A program made the translations under genes and the position numbers. Below the pieces are notes generated by a model. That model made no database searches and was not told where the DNA came from. It worked only from the letters and a program-made list of their open reading frames with translations. A DNA stretch of 64,000 bases from Gammaproteobacteria bacterium (GTDB lineage: Bacteria; Pseudomonadota; Gammaproteobacteria; JASBUN01): positions 70,152 to 134,151 of the forward strand of contig JASBUN010000022.1 of the NCBI GenBank assembly GCA_030147845.1. The letters run 5' to 3'. Position 1 is the first letter of the stretch, and every line of letters starts with the position of its first letter. Below, one piece after another: positions 8,870-20,831 of this stretch.

Positions 8870-10909
8870 ATGGTGCCGGGGCCGGTAGCGATGACAAATT
8901 CCCAAGTACAGGTGTTGTTGTCGCCGACGTCGGGCAGCGGACCGGAAACCGATGTCACGCCCGTTGGCGCTGTTCGTGGCTATCGCCGCGTGCGGATTTT
9001 TTTGCTGGTGTTCGTGGTCGCGGCGACTATCGGTTTGGTCTACACGTTTGCGCGCCCGGCGGTATACCGCAGCACCGCATTATTGGCGATCGTTCCGGAC
9101 CTGACCGGCGCAACATCCAACGGCGGCGTTTCGGTGCCGGCGACCGACGACAGCGCCATCTTACAAAGTCGAATGATCATCGGCCAATCGATTATCGCCT
9201 CGCTTTTTCATGATCTACGTAAATCCATGCCGCAGTCCACCGGCATGCCAGAGACCTTGCCCGATCTTCAGGCCATGCTCAGTGTGGTGCCGGTCAAGGG
9301 CGCGAACCTGGTGGAGTTGCACGCTGAAGGTTTATCGCCGCCGCTACTGACGGCGATTCTGGCGCGCTGGGTTGATGTCTATCTGCACGCTTACGCGGTA
9401 TCGCGTATACGTGATGCGGATGCCACCGGCGCCGATTTGCTGCGTCGCGCAAAAAGCATCGGGCAGCGGGTAAGCGTGCTTCGTAGCCGCCTCGATCAAT
9501 ATCGCCGCGAGTACGGCATCGTTTCTGCCGAGCGCGCGGAAAACCGCAGTTTGGCGCGACTCAAAGGACTTAGCGCATCGCTCGATAAGGCCGATGAGAT
9601 TCGTGCGATAGCGGCGGCGCGCTTGACCTCATTACGCCAAGCCATCGCCCGCGGTGAACCGCAAGTGCGCGCGCAGGACCAGCCCGGCCTGGATAGTTTG
9701 CGCCAAAGCGCAATTACGCTGCGACAGCAGATATCCGATCTGCGTCAGCGCTTTACACCGGATTATATGGCATTGGACAGCGACGCGGCGTCGATGCGCA
9801 AGCGCCTCGCGGACATCGAACAGGAGCTCAAGCGCGCGCGCCGCAACAGTCAGCTCGCAGCGGTATCCGATGCCAAACAGGCGTTAGTGAGCGCCACGCG
9901 CGTAACCACCCAGTTGCGTGCGCAATATCGGGAGAGCAAAACGCGCGCCGCCGCGTTCAGTGCGCGACTGGCCGAGTATCGGGCCATGCGTGACGAGCTC
10001 GATCAATTGCAGTCGATGCATCGCGCCGTGCAACAGCAGCAAATCCAGGCACAGGCAGGGCATGTCGGTTATTTACCTGCCGTTCGAGTGCTTGAGCCGG
10101 CCTCCGTTCCAGGCCGGCCGATTCGCCCCGACTATGCCGTTGATGCCGGAATCAGCGTTGCCGTGGCGCTGGCACTTGGTTTGGTGGCGATTTGGATATG
10201 GGAGTTTCTTACCGAGCGGCGTAGCGGTCGCGGTCAAACACCGGCGCCGCCAATGCCGTATTTCGTCGCGGGTTCGCGCACGGTCTTGGACGCGGCGCCG
10301 GGCGCGCCACTGTTATCGCCGATGCGGAATCCGCAGGCACTGGTGCAGGCGCGTATGCGCGAGCTGTCGCCGGACGAAGTGGAGACTATGCTGGTGGCGG
10401 CCGATGACGCCAAGCGCGCACTGATTGCAACGTTGCTCAGCGGATTGACTGCCGCGGAAGCGACACGCCTGCGCTGGTCGGATATTGATTTGCAGCATAA
10501 TCGCATCCGCGTCAACGGTAGCCGCGACGTACCGATGGCGCGCCTGCTGCATACGCTGTGGTCCGCGCGCGCCGAAAGCGGCGATGATGACTGCCGACCG
10601 CTGCTGTGGAGCAATGAGCAGGGGCGGACACATAGCCCGAAAGAATTGGACGAAGCAGTTGCGGCGGTGGCGGTGTACGGCGCTGTACCCAGAGCCCGCG
10701 AGGTGGATGCCGCCGCGTTACGCCACACATATCTTGCCTTTTTGGCCCGGCAGGGGCTTCGACTCGCCGACCTGGTTCAGGTCGCCGGCGAATTGTCTGA
10801 TATGGAACTGTATAGCTGCCGCACATTAGCGCCGCCGGGTCCCGGACTGACATCGGATCGGGTACAAATGGTCTACCCGGTGCTGGAGGGCACGGCGTCC
10901 CTGCCGTAA
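8870..10909 (+). CDS. Wzz/GumC-like polysaccharide co-polymerase fused to a tyrosine-recombinase-like domain
   Basis: Residues 1-450 are a polysaccharide chain-length/export protein of the Wzz-GumC type: a first membrane helix at 41-60, a long periplasmic coiled coil (about 195-395), the GNVR-like end (RVLEPASVPGRPIRPD) and a second membrane helix at about 425-447. GumC-type proteins normally end here or continue into a tyrosine kinase. This one instead continues into a cytoplasmic domain (about 495-655) that reads as the catalytic fold of a tyrosine recombinase: LLSGLTAAEATRLRWSDIDL, then ALRHTYLAFLARQGL, then a late Tyr in ELYSC. The box I Arg is Thr, the His of HxxR is Ala and the third His is Glu, so strand cleavage is unlikely. 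No other polysaccharide genes are adjacent. An alternative start is ATG 8891; neither has a strong ribosome site. Confidence 0.85.
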   Translation: MVPGPVAMTNSQVQVLLSPTSGSGPETDVTPVGAVRGYRRVRIFLLVFVVAATIGLVYTFARPAVYRSTALLAIVPDLTGATSNGGVSVPATDDSAILQSRMIIGQSIIASLFHDLRKSMPQSTGMPETLPDLQAMLSVVPVKGANLVELHAEGLSPPLLTAILARWVDVYLHAYAVSRIRDADATGADLLRRAKSIGQRVSVLRSRLDQYRREYGIVSAERAENRSLARLKGLSASLDKADEIRAIAAARLTSLRQAIARGEPQVRAQDQPGLDSLRQSAITLRQQISDLRQRFTPDYMALDSDAASMRKRLADIEQELKRARRNSQLAAVSDAKQALVSATRVTTQLRAQYRESKTRAAAFSARLAEYRAMRDELDQLQSMHRAVQQQQIQAQAGHVGYLPAVRVLEPASVPGRPIRPDYAVDAGISVAVALALGLVAIWIWEFLTERRSGRGQTPAPPMPYFVAGSRTVLDAAPGAPLLSPMRNPQALVQARMRELSPDEVETMLVAADDAKRALIATLLSGLTAAEATRLRWSDIDLQHNRIRVNGSRDVPMARLLHTLWSARAESGDDDCRPLLWSNEQGRTHSPKELDEAVAAVAVYGAVPRAREVDAAALRHTYLAFLARQGLRLADLVQVAGELSDMELYSCRTLAPPGPGLTSDRVQMVYPVLEGTASLP

Positions 10910-10924
10910 TTCACTTCTCCCACA

Positions 10925-11059
10925 TTAGTGGATCAAGCCGGTGATGCCGATGATGATGAGGTAAATGGCGACGATAAAGTTGAGTAGTCGCGGCATCACC
11001 AGGATAAGTACGCCGGCGATCAAGGCGATGATAGGTTGCGGTGCGACGATGTGGGTCAT
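10925..11059 (-). CDS. DUF3096 small membrane protein, 44 residues
   Basis: This short frame encodes a 44-residue peptide starting MTHIVAPQP. It is almost wholly hydrophobic, with two probable helices (IIALIAGVLILVMP and LLNFIVAIYLIIIGITGLI) separated by a short Arg-containing turn. Length and pattern match the DUF3096 family of tiny inner-membrane proteins of unknown function. It lies just upstream (on the minus strand) of the BON-domain gene's 3' end side, in a patch of small envelope and stress genes. Confidence 0.8.
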   Translation of the reverse strand: MTHIVAPQPIIALIAGVLILVMPRLLNFIVAIYLIIIGITGLIH

Positions 11060-11153
11060 GAGTCCGCTCCGTTGGTGTCGAATTCAGTGTGGCCCGCAAC
11101 GCCGATTGACTTAGTTGAGTGAATCGGCGTCGCGTAACCCCTTCGGTCCGTTC

Positions 11154-11732
11154 TTACCGATTTTTCCCGCTAATCACTAGGTCGTTACGTACATCGGTCA
11201 CGCCATCGGTGTTGCGCGTGATCTGTTCGGCAAGCTGGCGCTCGGCATCGCTGCTGACGTTGCCTTTGAGCGTGACTACGCGCCCGGTGGTATCGACCTT
11301 GATGTCCAATCCGTGCGTATTATCGTTTAGCAACAGCTTGCTTTTTACTTTCGCGGTAATGGCGCTATCGCGCACCGTATCCATGACGCCACCGCTGCTA
11401 CTTGCTTTCGCGGCACTGCCGTCGACGGTCAGCTTATTGTGGACGTCATGTACACCCTCGACACCGAGCGCAATTTGTTCGGCCAGATCCTTGTTGATTT
11501 TTTTTGCGACTTTTCCGCGCAGTGTGACCACGCCTTGGTTGACATCGACATCGATCTTGAACGGATTTAGGTGCTTGTTGACCGTGTAACGGGTGACGAT
11601 GGACGCTTTGATCCAAGTGTCGGAATGCTGTTCGCCAGTGGCGTTGTCGTTTGCGAACGCGGGTACCGCGCCAAGGCATAACGCCAGCGCCAGTATGGAA
11701 AACATATTTTTTGTTCGGGAAATAAGTGTCAT
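11154..11732 (-). CDS. Periplasmic protein with two BON domains (OsmY-like)
   Basis: The 192-residue protein starts at MTLISRTK, preceded by AAGGAG at a good distance. It has a cleavable signal peptide (hydrophobic core FSILALALCLGAVPAFA) and two BON domains at about residues 40-104 and 117-189. Each carries the typical strand GVVTLRGKV / RVVTLKGNV and the GV..V.N motif. BON proteins such as OsmY and DolP are periplasmic or outer-membrane-associated, bind phospholipid and are induced by envelope or osmotic stress. It stands alone, with a long upstream region that may carry stress regulation. Confidence 0.92.
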   Translation of the reverse strand: MTLISRTKNMFSILALALCLGAVPAFANDNATGEQHSDTWIKASIVTRYTVNKHLNPFKIDVDVNQGVVTLRGKVAKKINKDLAEQIALGVEGVHDVHNKLTVDGSAAKASSSGGVMDTVRDSAITAKVKSKLLLNDNTHGLDIKVDTTGRVVTLKGNVSSDAERQLAEQITRNTDGVTDVRNDLVISGKNR

Positions 11733-12418
11733 GTTGAACTCCTTAAGTATTGCGTGCGTGAAACACCGAGCGTTGCCATGTTGCGGCGCACACCCTATGC
11801 ATAGGCCAGCGAAGCTAAACATAGTCGAGAGAAGGCAGATTGCGTGCCATGTTATTTTTTTGTTATTTAACTCAATGCGTTGATAGCCTTGTCAGGACGA
11901 GCGAAGGGCGATAACGGTGACTGGCTAGTGGATTTACGTTGCCAATCGGCGACGCGAGATCGCCGAAAGCGCGCTTAGCCCCTTGTTTCAATGGCGAAAA
12001 TGACCGTCTCTATGCGACAACGATTTTCACACCTGTGCGGCGACTTAATCGCGACTAACGCTTACCGACGTACTTTCGATGTGCCGTGTCGGCACATGAG
12101 GTGGGCTGGCGATGTTTGCCCATTGAGGCCGGGTAATCAATGCTTGAACGCGGTTTTAGTGCGACGCCGGCGACATCCGTGCGTGCCAACGCCGATCGCA
12201 TCGCGATGGGTGCACGAGCGCTGATGTGGCCTGCAGAGATGGCGCGGAGTGGTCGCCTGTTCGCGCCGGTCACCGTGCGCCATACCGACTTTGGTCTGTC
12301 AGACGTTAAAATTTTTAACAAAATAATCCACATTGGTGGATCCATTATGCGGTACTGTTGACGCACTGTGGCTAAATGGGTTGCTTCAGGCAGCCTGAAT
12401 CGATAGCGTCCCGACGTC
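11733..12418. other. Long intergenic region upstream of the metal-efflux operon
   Basis: Nearly 700 bp separate the minus-strand BON gene from the plus-strand efflux operon. Short open frames exist on both strands (for example near 12055-12420 minus and 12140-12361 plus), but their composition is not protein-like and they have no convincing ribosome sites. The only clear structure is the inverted repeat at 12305-12319. Confidence 0.45.
12305..12319. promoter_or_regulatory. Perfect inverted repeat upstream of the efflux operon
   Basis: GTTAAAA-T-TTTTAAC is a perfect 15 bp palindrome about 100 bp before the first gene of the efflux operon. It stands out as an AT-rich island. It could be an operator for a metal-responsive repressor; that is inference from position and symmetry only. 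Confidence 0.4.
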
Positions 12419-12811
12419 ATGACGCGAACCTACGCGAGCACATTCTCGAACATTGTTTGGCTGGCTTACTTGGCTTTTGCCTTGGTGTTCGTTCAGGGCG
12501 CGCGTTTGCACGTACATGCCTACAACCATGATTCGTCGATATCGGATCATCAGCACGTGACGCAAGTTCATTTCGAGTTCAGTAATCCGGAAATCGCGTA
12601 TTCCGACGAGGCTGCACAAATCGATTTGTCGCAACACGGACTGGAAAAGAAGCTGAATCTGGGTTCGATCTCGGTTGCCTTGTTCGCGGTGTTGCTGTTA
12701 CTCCTGCCGTTACAGCTGCTGGCGAAAATCTCGTGGCGTCGCTATCGGCTCTTCCTCCCTGTCTTTCTGTTACGTAGCCTTAGACCCCCACTACGCGCAC
12801 AGCCGCGTTAA
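12419..12811 (+). CDS. His-rich small membrane protein heading the efflux operon
   Basis: This is a 130-residue protein with a hydrophobic N-terminal segment (about 12-28, signal anchor or signal peptide), a short extracytoplasmic stretch with six histidines between residues 31 and 51 (LHVHAYNHD, SDHQHV) and a second membrane helix at about 84-102, followed by a basic tail. Genes of this kind often precede HME-RND metal efflux systems. The His cluster suggests periplasmic binding of a metal such as Zn, Co, Ni or Cu. I do not recognise a named family. It lies 129 bp before the CzcC-like gene on the same strand. Confidence 0.7.
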   Translation: MTRTYASTFSNIVWLAYLAFALVFVQGARLHVHAYNHDSSISDHQHVTQVHFEFSNPEIAYSDEAAQIDLSQHGLEKKLNLGSISVALFAVLLLLLPLQLLAKISWRRYRLFLPVFLLRSLRPPLRAQPR

Positions 12812-12940
12812 CTCCACATATCACTGACAGCACCGCGTGTACGCGCCTGCATGGGTTTGTTCGCACGCAGGTGCTGTGCCGTTGCGTCATTGATGAGATT
12901 GCGCGGGGGTGTGCACGGAGGCGTCCCGCGGGGAGTGAAC

Positions 12941-14272
12941 ATGCTAAAAAAATTGACCCTATGGTATTGCCTGTGTCGTCTTATTGGGCTGCGCCGCCGC
13001 CGGCCGATGTTGGCGTCGATGCCTGGTGCACTGCTCGGTTTGCTAATCGGTTTCGGACCCGTCTTGGCCCAAGCCAACGACGTATGGACGTTAGAGCGGA
13101 GTGTTCGGCGAGTTATCGAAAGAGCGCCGGAGGTGCGTGGCGCACAGGCGGCCGTTGACGCCAGACAAGGGGCTTTGCAACAGGCAGGTGTGTGGCCGAA
13201 TCCGCGTATCGAACTACGCGTGGACGATAAGCTGGGCAGAGATGATGGCGCCGGCGGCACGGATTTTAGCCAGTTGTCGGTCAGCCAGCCGTTGCCGTTG
13301 AGCGGCCGCATCGGCTACCAACAGAACGCGGCCGGCGCCGAACTCAATGCCGCTCGCGCCGAACGCCGTTATTTGCTATTACGCGTGGAAACGCAGGTGG
13401 CGCAACGCTATCACGCGTTGCAGCTAAGCGCCGAGCGGCTACAACTGGCGCAACAACGGTTGCAACTTGCCGATGAGCTGCAGCGTATCGGGCGACGGCG
13501 CGAGCGTGCCGGTGAGCTCGCGCGTCTCGAACGGCTACGCCTGGATCTTATCCGGGAGTCTGCGCAGCAGATCCTGGATAAAGCCGAAGGTGCGTACAAC
13601 GAAGCGCTCGGCCGTTTTCGCGCCTATCTGGAACTGCCGGCACAGCGCACACCACAGCTGATACCACTCAAGCCGTTCACCGACTTGCCGTCACTACAAA
13701 GCCTACAGGCGCGCCTGGCGCAGCATGCCGCCTTGCAAGCGGCACGCCAACGGCTGGCGGCGGCGCGCTCCGGCGTGCGTGTAGCGCGCGCCGCACGCCT
13801 GCCGGATCCTGAGCTGCGTCTGTTTCGTGAACGCGACATTCTTGCCGGGCGGCGCCAGCAAGTGACCGGTATCGGCCTGGCAATCACCATTCCCCTATGG
13901 GACCGAAATAACGGCCGCATTGCCGAAGCGCGTTCACAGAGCATCGAGGTGCAGACCCAGTTGCTGGCGTTGGAGCGCGATTTACGCAGCCGTCTGCAAA
14001 AGAGCTTTCTGCATCTACATCACCTGATGCAACTGGGTGATCATTTTCGCACGCGCGTGTTAGTTCCGGCTGACAAGGTCTTTGCGCTGACCCGTAAAGC
14101 GTACGCCATGGGCGAAGTGGAACTACTGGCATTAATCGACGCCAACAACACCTATTTCGATGCCTATGAACGCTATCTGCAATTGCTGCAGCAAGCCTGG
14201 TTGGAGGCGGCGGAGTTGCGTCTTGTCTCCGGACGCCTGCTGGCGACGACAGAACAGGAGCACCGCCAATGA
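12941..14272 (+). CDS. czcC: CzcC-like outer-membrane efflux protein (TolC family)
   Basis: The frame is open further upstream, but MLKKLTLWYC at 12941 is preceded by GGGAG and followed by a signal sequence (ALLGLLIGFGPVLAQA), so I start there (443 residues). The mature part shows two long alpha-helical repeats, with typical OEP features such as APEVRGAQAAVDARQGALQQAG near the N-terminus and TGIGLAITIPLWDRNNG in the second half. It forms the outer-membrane channel of the tripartite pump with the next two gene products. Its stop overlaps the czcB start (ATGA). Confidence 0.92.
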   Translation: MLKKLTLWYCLCRLIGLRRRRPMLASMPGALLGLLIGFGPVLAQANDVWTLERSVRRVIERAPEVRGAQAAVDARQGALQQAGVWPNPRIELRVDDKLGRDDGAGGTDFSQLSVSQPLPLSGRIGYQQNAAGAELNAARAERRYLLLRVETQVAQRYHALQLSAERLQLAQQRLQLADELQRIGRRRERAGELARLERLRLDLIRESAQQILDKAEGAYNEALGRFRAYLELPAQRTPQLIPLKPFTDLPSLQSLQARLAQHAALQAARQRLAAARSGVRVARAARLPDPELRLFRERDILAGRRQQVTGIGLAITIPLWDRNNGRIAEARSQSIEVQTQLLALERDLRSRLQKSFLHLHHLMQLGDHFRTRVLVPADKVFALTRKAYAMGEVELLALIDANNTYFDAYERYLQLLQQAWLEAAELRLVSGRLLATTEQEHRQ

Positions 14273-15381
14273 TTAAGTTTATATTTTTCTACGTCCTTAT
14301 CCCCGTATTTGCGTTGACGTCCATGTCGGTTACAGCGGCTGAAATCGAGTTGACTGCCGCGCAACTTGCCAATGTACGGATTAGCACGACCAGCGTTGCC
14401 ATGCGCAAGGTACAGCCACAATTGGAATTGAACGGTACACTCAGCGCCGATCGACGTAAACGTCACCGTGTCACGCCGGTGGTAGGCGGCATCGTCGTCG
14501 CCTTGATGGCGGTCGAGCATGAAACGGTGCGCAAGGGGCAGGTATTGGCGCGTTTGCGCAGTCATGACCTGGGGCAGGCGCAGGCGGATTATCTGCAGGC
14601 ACTAGCCAGTTTTGAATTAGCGCGTGCCGAGCGCACCCGCATCCAAGGTCTATGGAAAGACGGCATTGTAGCCGAAAGCCGTTGGCTCAACGTCGACAGT
14701 GAATACAAACGCGCGCGCGCCACCCTTGACGCTCGCCGTCGCCTGCTGTCGCTGACGGGCTTATCCGACAGGCAGATCGCAACACTGGCGCGTAAGCCCG
14801 ACCGGCTGGCGGAATTTGCTTTGACCAGCCCCATCGACGGCATGATCACCCGGGTACAAATCGAATCGGGGCAATTGCTCAGCGCCGGGCAGACGGCCTT
14901 CCATGTTGCCGATCTGTCGCGCCTGTGGGCGCAGGTACGCGTTCCGGTGGCGAGCCTGCCGTTGATCAAAGTCGGCGCCGCGGCGGAGGTCCGCGTTAGT
15001 GCGAGTCCGGGGCGTAGCTATAGCGGCGAATTGCAGTCGCTGGGCGGTGAGGTGGAAGCGCAGAGCCAGACTTTGGGCGGGCGCATCGTGGTTGATAATG
15101 CCGACCGCCGCTTGCGTCCGGGTATGTATACGCGCGTCGTTCTCAGTGGAGTAGCCGAACGCGGTCTGATGGTGCCGGCCAGCGCGGTGTTTCGAATCGG
15201 TGACCAGGCATTCGTGTTCCAGGTTTTGAGCGCACGGCGTTTTCTGCCGGTAAAGATCGAGGTCGGCGCGCCGGCGAAAGACTGGATACCCGTGCGCAGT
15301 GGCATCGCCGACGGCACCACGATCGTGAGTGGCGGCGTGGCGGAATTGAAGTCGCACTGGCAATATCAGGGGGGCAAGTAG
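14269..15381 (+). CDS. czcB: CzcB-like periplasmic adaptor of RND efflux
   Basis: The 370-residue membrane-fusion protein has an N-terminal signal peptide ending around TAA, a biotinyl-lipoyl-like hairpin (VGGIVVALMAVEHETVRKGQ), a helical hairpin (QADYLQALASFELARAER), and the second lipoyl half with beta-barrel (ALTSPIDGMITRVQIESG). It bridges CzcA in the inner membrane to CzcC. It lacks the N-terminal His-rich or HMBD extension seen in some CusB/CzcB proteins, so metal delivery may fall to the small upstream His-rich protein. It is translationally coupled to czcC and followed 3 bp later by czcA. Confidence 0.92.
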   Translation: MIKFIFFYVLIPVFALTSMSVTAAEIELTAAQLANVRISTTSVAMRKVQPQLELNGTLSADRRKRHRVTPVVGGIVVALMAVEHETVRKGQVLARLRSHDLGQAQADYLQALASFELARAERTRIQGLWKDGIVAESRWLNVDSEYKRARATLDARRRLLSLTGLSDRQIATLARKPDRLAEFALTSPIDGMITRVQIESGQLLSAGQTAFHVADLSRLWAQVRVPVASLPLIKVGAAAEVRVSASPGRSYSGELQSLGGEVEAQSQTLGGRIVVDNADRRLRPGMYTRVVLSGVAERGLMVPASAVFRIGDQAFVFQVLSARRFLPVKIEVGAPAKDWIPVRSGIADGTTIVSGGVAELKSHWQYQGGK

Positions 15382-15384
15382 GCC

Positions 15385-18473
<3,089 letters not shown>

Positions 18474-18477
<4 letters not shown>

Positions 18478-18797
18478 AGATTCTCACTCTAATCATCCAC
18501 ACGAATGCGCAGCAAGAAGTGGCGGATCGTTTGCGCGCCATGGCGCAAGTCGCCGACTTTAGCTTCAGTCGTGTCGAGGGGCACGGCGTGCAGCTGGAAA
18601 ATGATCCATTGCTGTCGGCGCGTGACAAGGTTGTTGGTTATACTCCGCGTGTACGTGGCGACATCTTGCTGGAAGACGCACACGTGGAACTCGTGTTGAG
18701 TCAGCTTTGTCAGACCGATGGTGACGGTACTCGCGGCTACTTGGCCGGACAGGGTGTGTATTGGGTTACCGCAGTGGAACGCTGCGGACAATTGTGA
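18474..18797 (+). CDS. DUF3240 family protein
   Basis: This 107-residue cytosolic protein belongs to DUF3240, a PII-like small fold commonly encoded just after czcA-type transporters. Signatures are a central EGHGVQLENDPLLSARDKVVGY segment and the C-terminal strand GYLAGQGVYWVTAVERCGQL (both read in part). A regulatory or metal-sensing role for the pump is plausible from context but not shown. The start overlaps the czcA stop, so it is translationally coupled and is the last gene of the operon. Confidence 0.88.
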
Positions 18798-18942
18798 GCG
18801 TGGCAGGCCGCTTGTAACGTTGGCGCGGCGACGATCATATTATGGAATCGCTATGTGCTCGCAGTAGGGTGACGCTTTTACCGTGTGCGTTTTGGTCGTA
18901 GTGTTTCATGCGCCCGCTAATGGATCAGAGGTTTTATCAATC

Positions 18943-20040
18943 ATGATAGGCATCGCGATAATCGGTGGCGGACTGTCCGGGTTGTCACTCGCGCAACGCC
19001 TGCAAGCTGATCAACACGACGTTGCCGTGTTCGAATCGCGCGGCCGTTTCGGCGGCCGTATCGCTACTCAACCGGCCGAGGGCGAGTTTCGTCACGATTT
19101 GGGACCAAGCTGGATGTGGCCGGAATTCCAGCCTTTTCTGGCTCATTTTATTGACCAATACGGTCTTGAAGCCTATCCGCAATGGAACAGCGGCAAATCC
19201 CTCTATCAACACAGTAAAGGGCAGCCGCCGGAAGCCTACACCGATTATGACACCTATGCTCCAGCGCGGCGTATCACCGGCGGCATGTGCCGCTTGATCG
19301 AGGTCTTGCTGCCACATCTGCCGCCGCAATCGTTGAAAACGAATTGCACCTTACGACGTGTGATTGACCACTCGGCGTACGTCGAGCTGTGCTTTGACGG
19401 TGAATCGTCTGCGTTCAACGTCAAGGCGCAACAGGTGATCGTGACAATACCGCCGCGCCTGTTAGCCGCAACGGTGGATTTCGAACCGGCGCTCGACAGT
19501 TCACTGTGCGAATTAATGTCGAGCATGGCCACCTGGATGGCGGGGCAGGCCAAGGCCGTGGTGCGTTATCGGCGTGCGTTCTGGCGCGATGCCGGCTTCT
19601 CCGGCAATGCCATGGCTGTTTATCCAGGCGCTGCATTAGGGCAAATATACGATGCCAGCTCGGCGGATGGCACGCAGGCGGCGTTATCTGGCTTTTTCGC
19701 CTTGCCGGCGGCCGTTCGCGACCAAAGGCGCGGTGAACTCAAAACCCTCGTTGTCGAGCAGTTGGTTCATCTCTTGGGCAAGGATGCGGCGCAACCGGAA
19801 GAAATTATTTTGATGGACTGGTCACAAGAACCGTCGACTGCAACAGCGGAGGATCAAATTCCCGCGCCGGGGCATCCACAATACGGTCACGCGTACCTGC
19901 GGCAAGCCTACTGGGATGACAAACTATACTTCGGTGGCACCGAGACTGCGGCTGGGTTCGGTGGCTACCTGGAAGGGGCGCTGGAGGCGACGGAGCGCGT
20001 GGTGCAATCGCTTTCAACGCTCCCTCGAACGCCGCGGTGA
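18943..20040 (+). CDS. FAD-dependent amine-oxidase-like oxidoreductase
   Basis: I start this 365-residue protein at MIGIAIIGGG, since the dinucleotide-binding motif (GGGLSGLSLAQRL, then an acidic residue after 20 residues) should be near the N-terminus. A second flavin signature is GRFGGRI. The C-terminal motif LYFGGTETAAGFGGYLEGAL is typical of the monoamine oxidase/protoporphyrinogen oxidase superfamily, where it contacts FAD. Substrate-binding residues are not recognisable. It is a single gene after the efflux operon, 145 bp downstream; I see no functional link. Confidence 0.85.
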   Translation: MIGIAIIGGGLSGLSLAQRLQADQHDVAVFESRGRFGGRIATQPAEGEFRHDLGPSWMWPEFQPFLAHFIDQYGLEAYPQWNSGKSLYQHSKGQPPEAYTDYDTYAPARRITGGMCRLIEVLLPHLPPQSLKTNCTLRRVIDHSAYVELCFDGESSAFNVKAQQVIVTIPPRLLAATVDFEPALDSSLCELMSSMATWMAGQAKAVVRYRRAFWRDAGFSGNAMAVYPGAALGQIYDASSADGTQAALSGFFALPAAVRDQRRGELKTLVVEQLVHLLGKDAAQPEEIILMDWSQEPSTATAEDQIPAPGHPQYGHAYLRQAYWDDKLYFGGTETAAGFGGYLEGALEATERVVQSLSTLPRTPR

Positions 20041-20141
20041 GATGCTGATCGCAGCCGATGATGAAATGGATATACGCGGCGCGTTGATGACTTCGCCGAA
20101 ACGGATATGCCTTGTTATGATCGCCGAAGTCCGAGAGGGGC

Positions 20142-20636
20142 CTAGTGTTTACGAATTACGCTGACACTTCCATCGCGTTCCATATAGGCAGCCGCGACGC
20201 GCTGCAATTGCGTAATTCCTTTTTCGCGTAAGGCTTCGGCCAAATCACCTTCGCTGAATCCATGACGCTGCATTGCCTGCCAATTCACTTTGCCGTTGCT
20301 TACCAGCCGCTCGGCCCGGCCTTTGACCAGCCAGCCGACGACGCTAGACCGGTACGCTAGTTCAGTAATAACCCAATACAGCAGTACAATGGCCGTTGTA
20401 GCCGCTAAGGTCGGGCCGAAGCTCGCGTTACCCGTCAGCGCACGGCTCAGGTTGGAGCCGACCAGAATAGCCAAGATAATATCGACGGATGAGGACTTGT
20501 TGAACGCGCGTCGATCGAAGATGCGCAGTAGCGCCAGTCCAAATAGAAAAATCAGCACCGCGCGAATAGTCATCTGCCACCACAGAATAGCGGCGCCTTT
20601 CTGCCCTATATATGCGTGCAGGCTGATCCAGTTCAT
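20142..20636 (-). CDS. DUF421 (YetF-like) membrane protein
   Basis: The 164-residue protein is started at MNWISLH. Three N-terminal membrane helices are visible (AVLIFLFGLALLRIF, VDIILAILVGSNLSRAL and LAATTAIVLLYWVITEL). A small cytoplasmic DUF421 domain follows (RLVSNGKVNWQAMQRHGFSEGDLAEALREKG). YetF-type proteins contribute to spore or envelope traits in Bacillus, but the molecular role is unknown. It is shorter than YetF, lacking the second half of the cytoplasmic region, as is common in Proteobacteria. Confidence 0.85.
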   Translation of the reverse strand: MNWISLHAYIGQKGAAILWWQMTIRAVLIFLFGLALLRIFDRRAFNKSSSVDIILAILVGSNLSRALTGNASFGPTLAATTAIVLLYWVITELAYRSSVVGWLVKGRAERLVSNGKVNWQAMQRHGFSEGDLAEALREKGITQLQRVAAAYMERDGSVSVIRKH

Positions 20637-20831
20637 GTGCACGGAATCGCTTCGCTTGGCTCCCACCAAGCGCGCAGTACAATGGCCTCTTTCATTAAGT
20701 CTAGAACAAATTCGGCCAACGGTTGGCGCCAAAAACCTCACTCGTCTTAGGTGGTTCACAGCGCCTTTGGGAGTTCCCTTACCGTTGTGATCATCGTGAC
20801 GGAATGGCCCGATGCTACGGTGACGCAAGGT

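Noticed and set aside
10350-10850. Integrase of a mobile element
   Set aside because: The recombinase-like sequence is in frame with the GumC-like protein, lacks catalytic residues, and no attachment sites, tRNA gene or other phage genes are nearby.
12055-12420. Small genes upstream of the efflux operon
   Set aside because: The open frames on both strands lack ribosome sites and protein-like composition.
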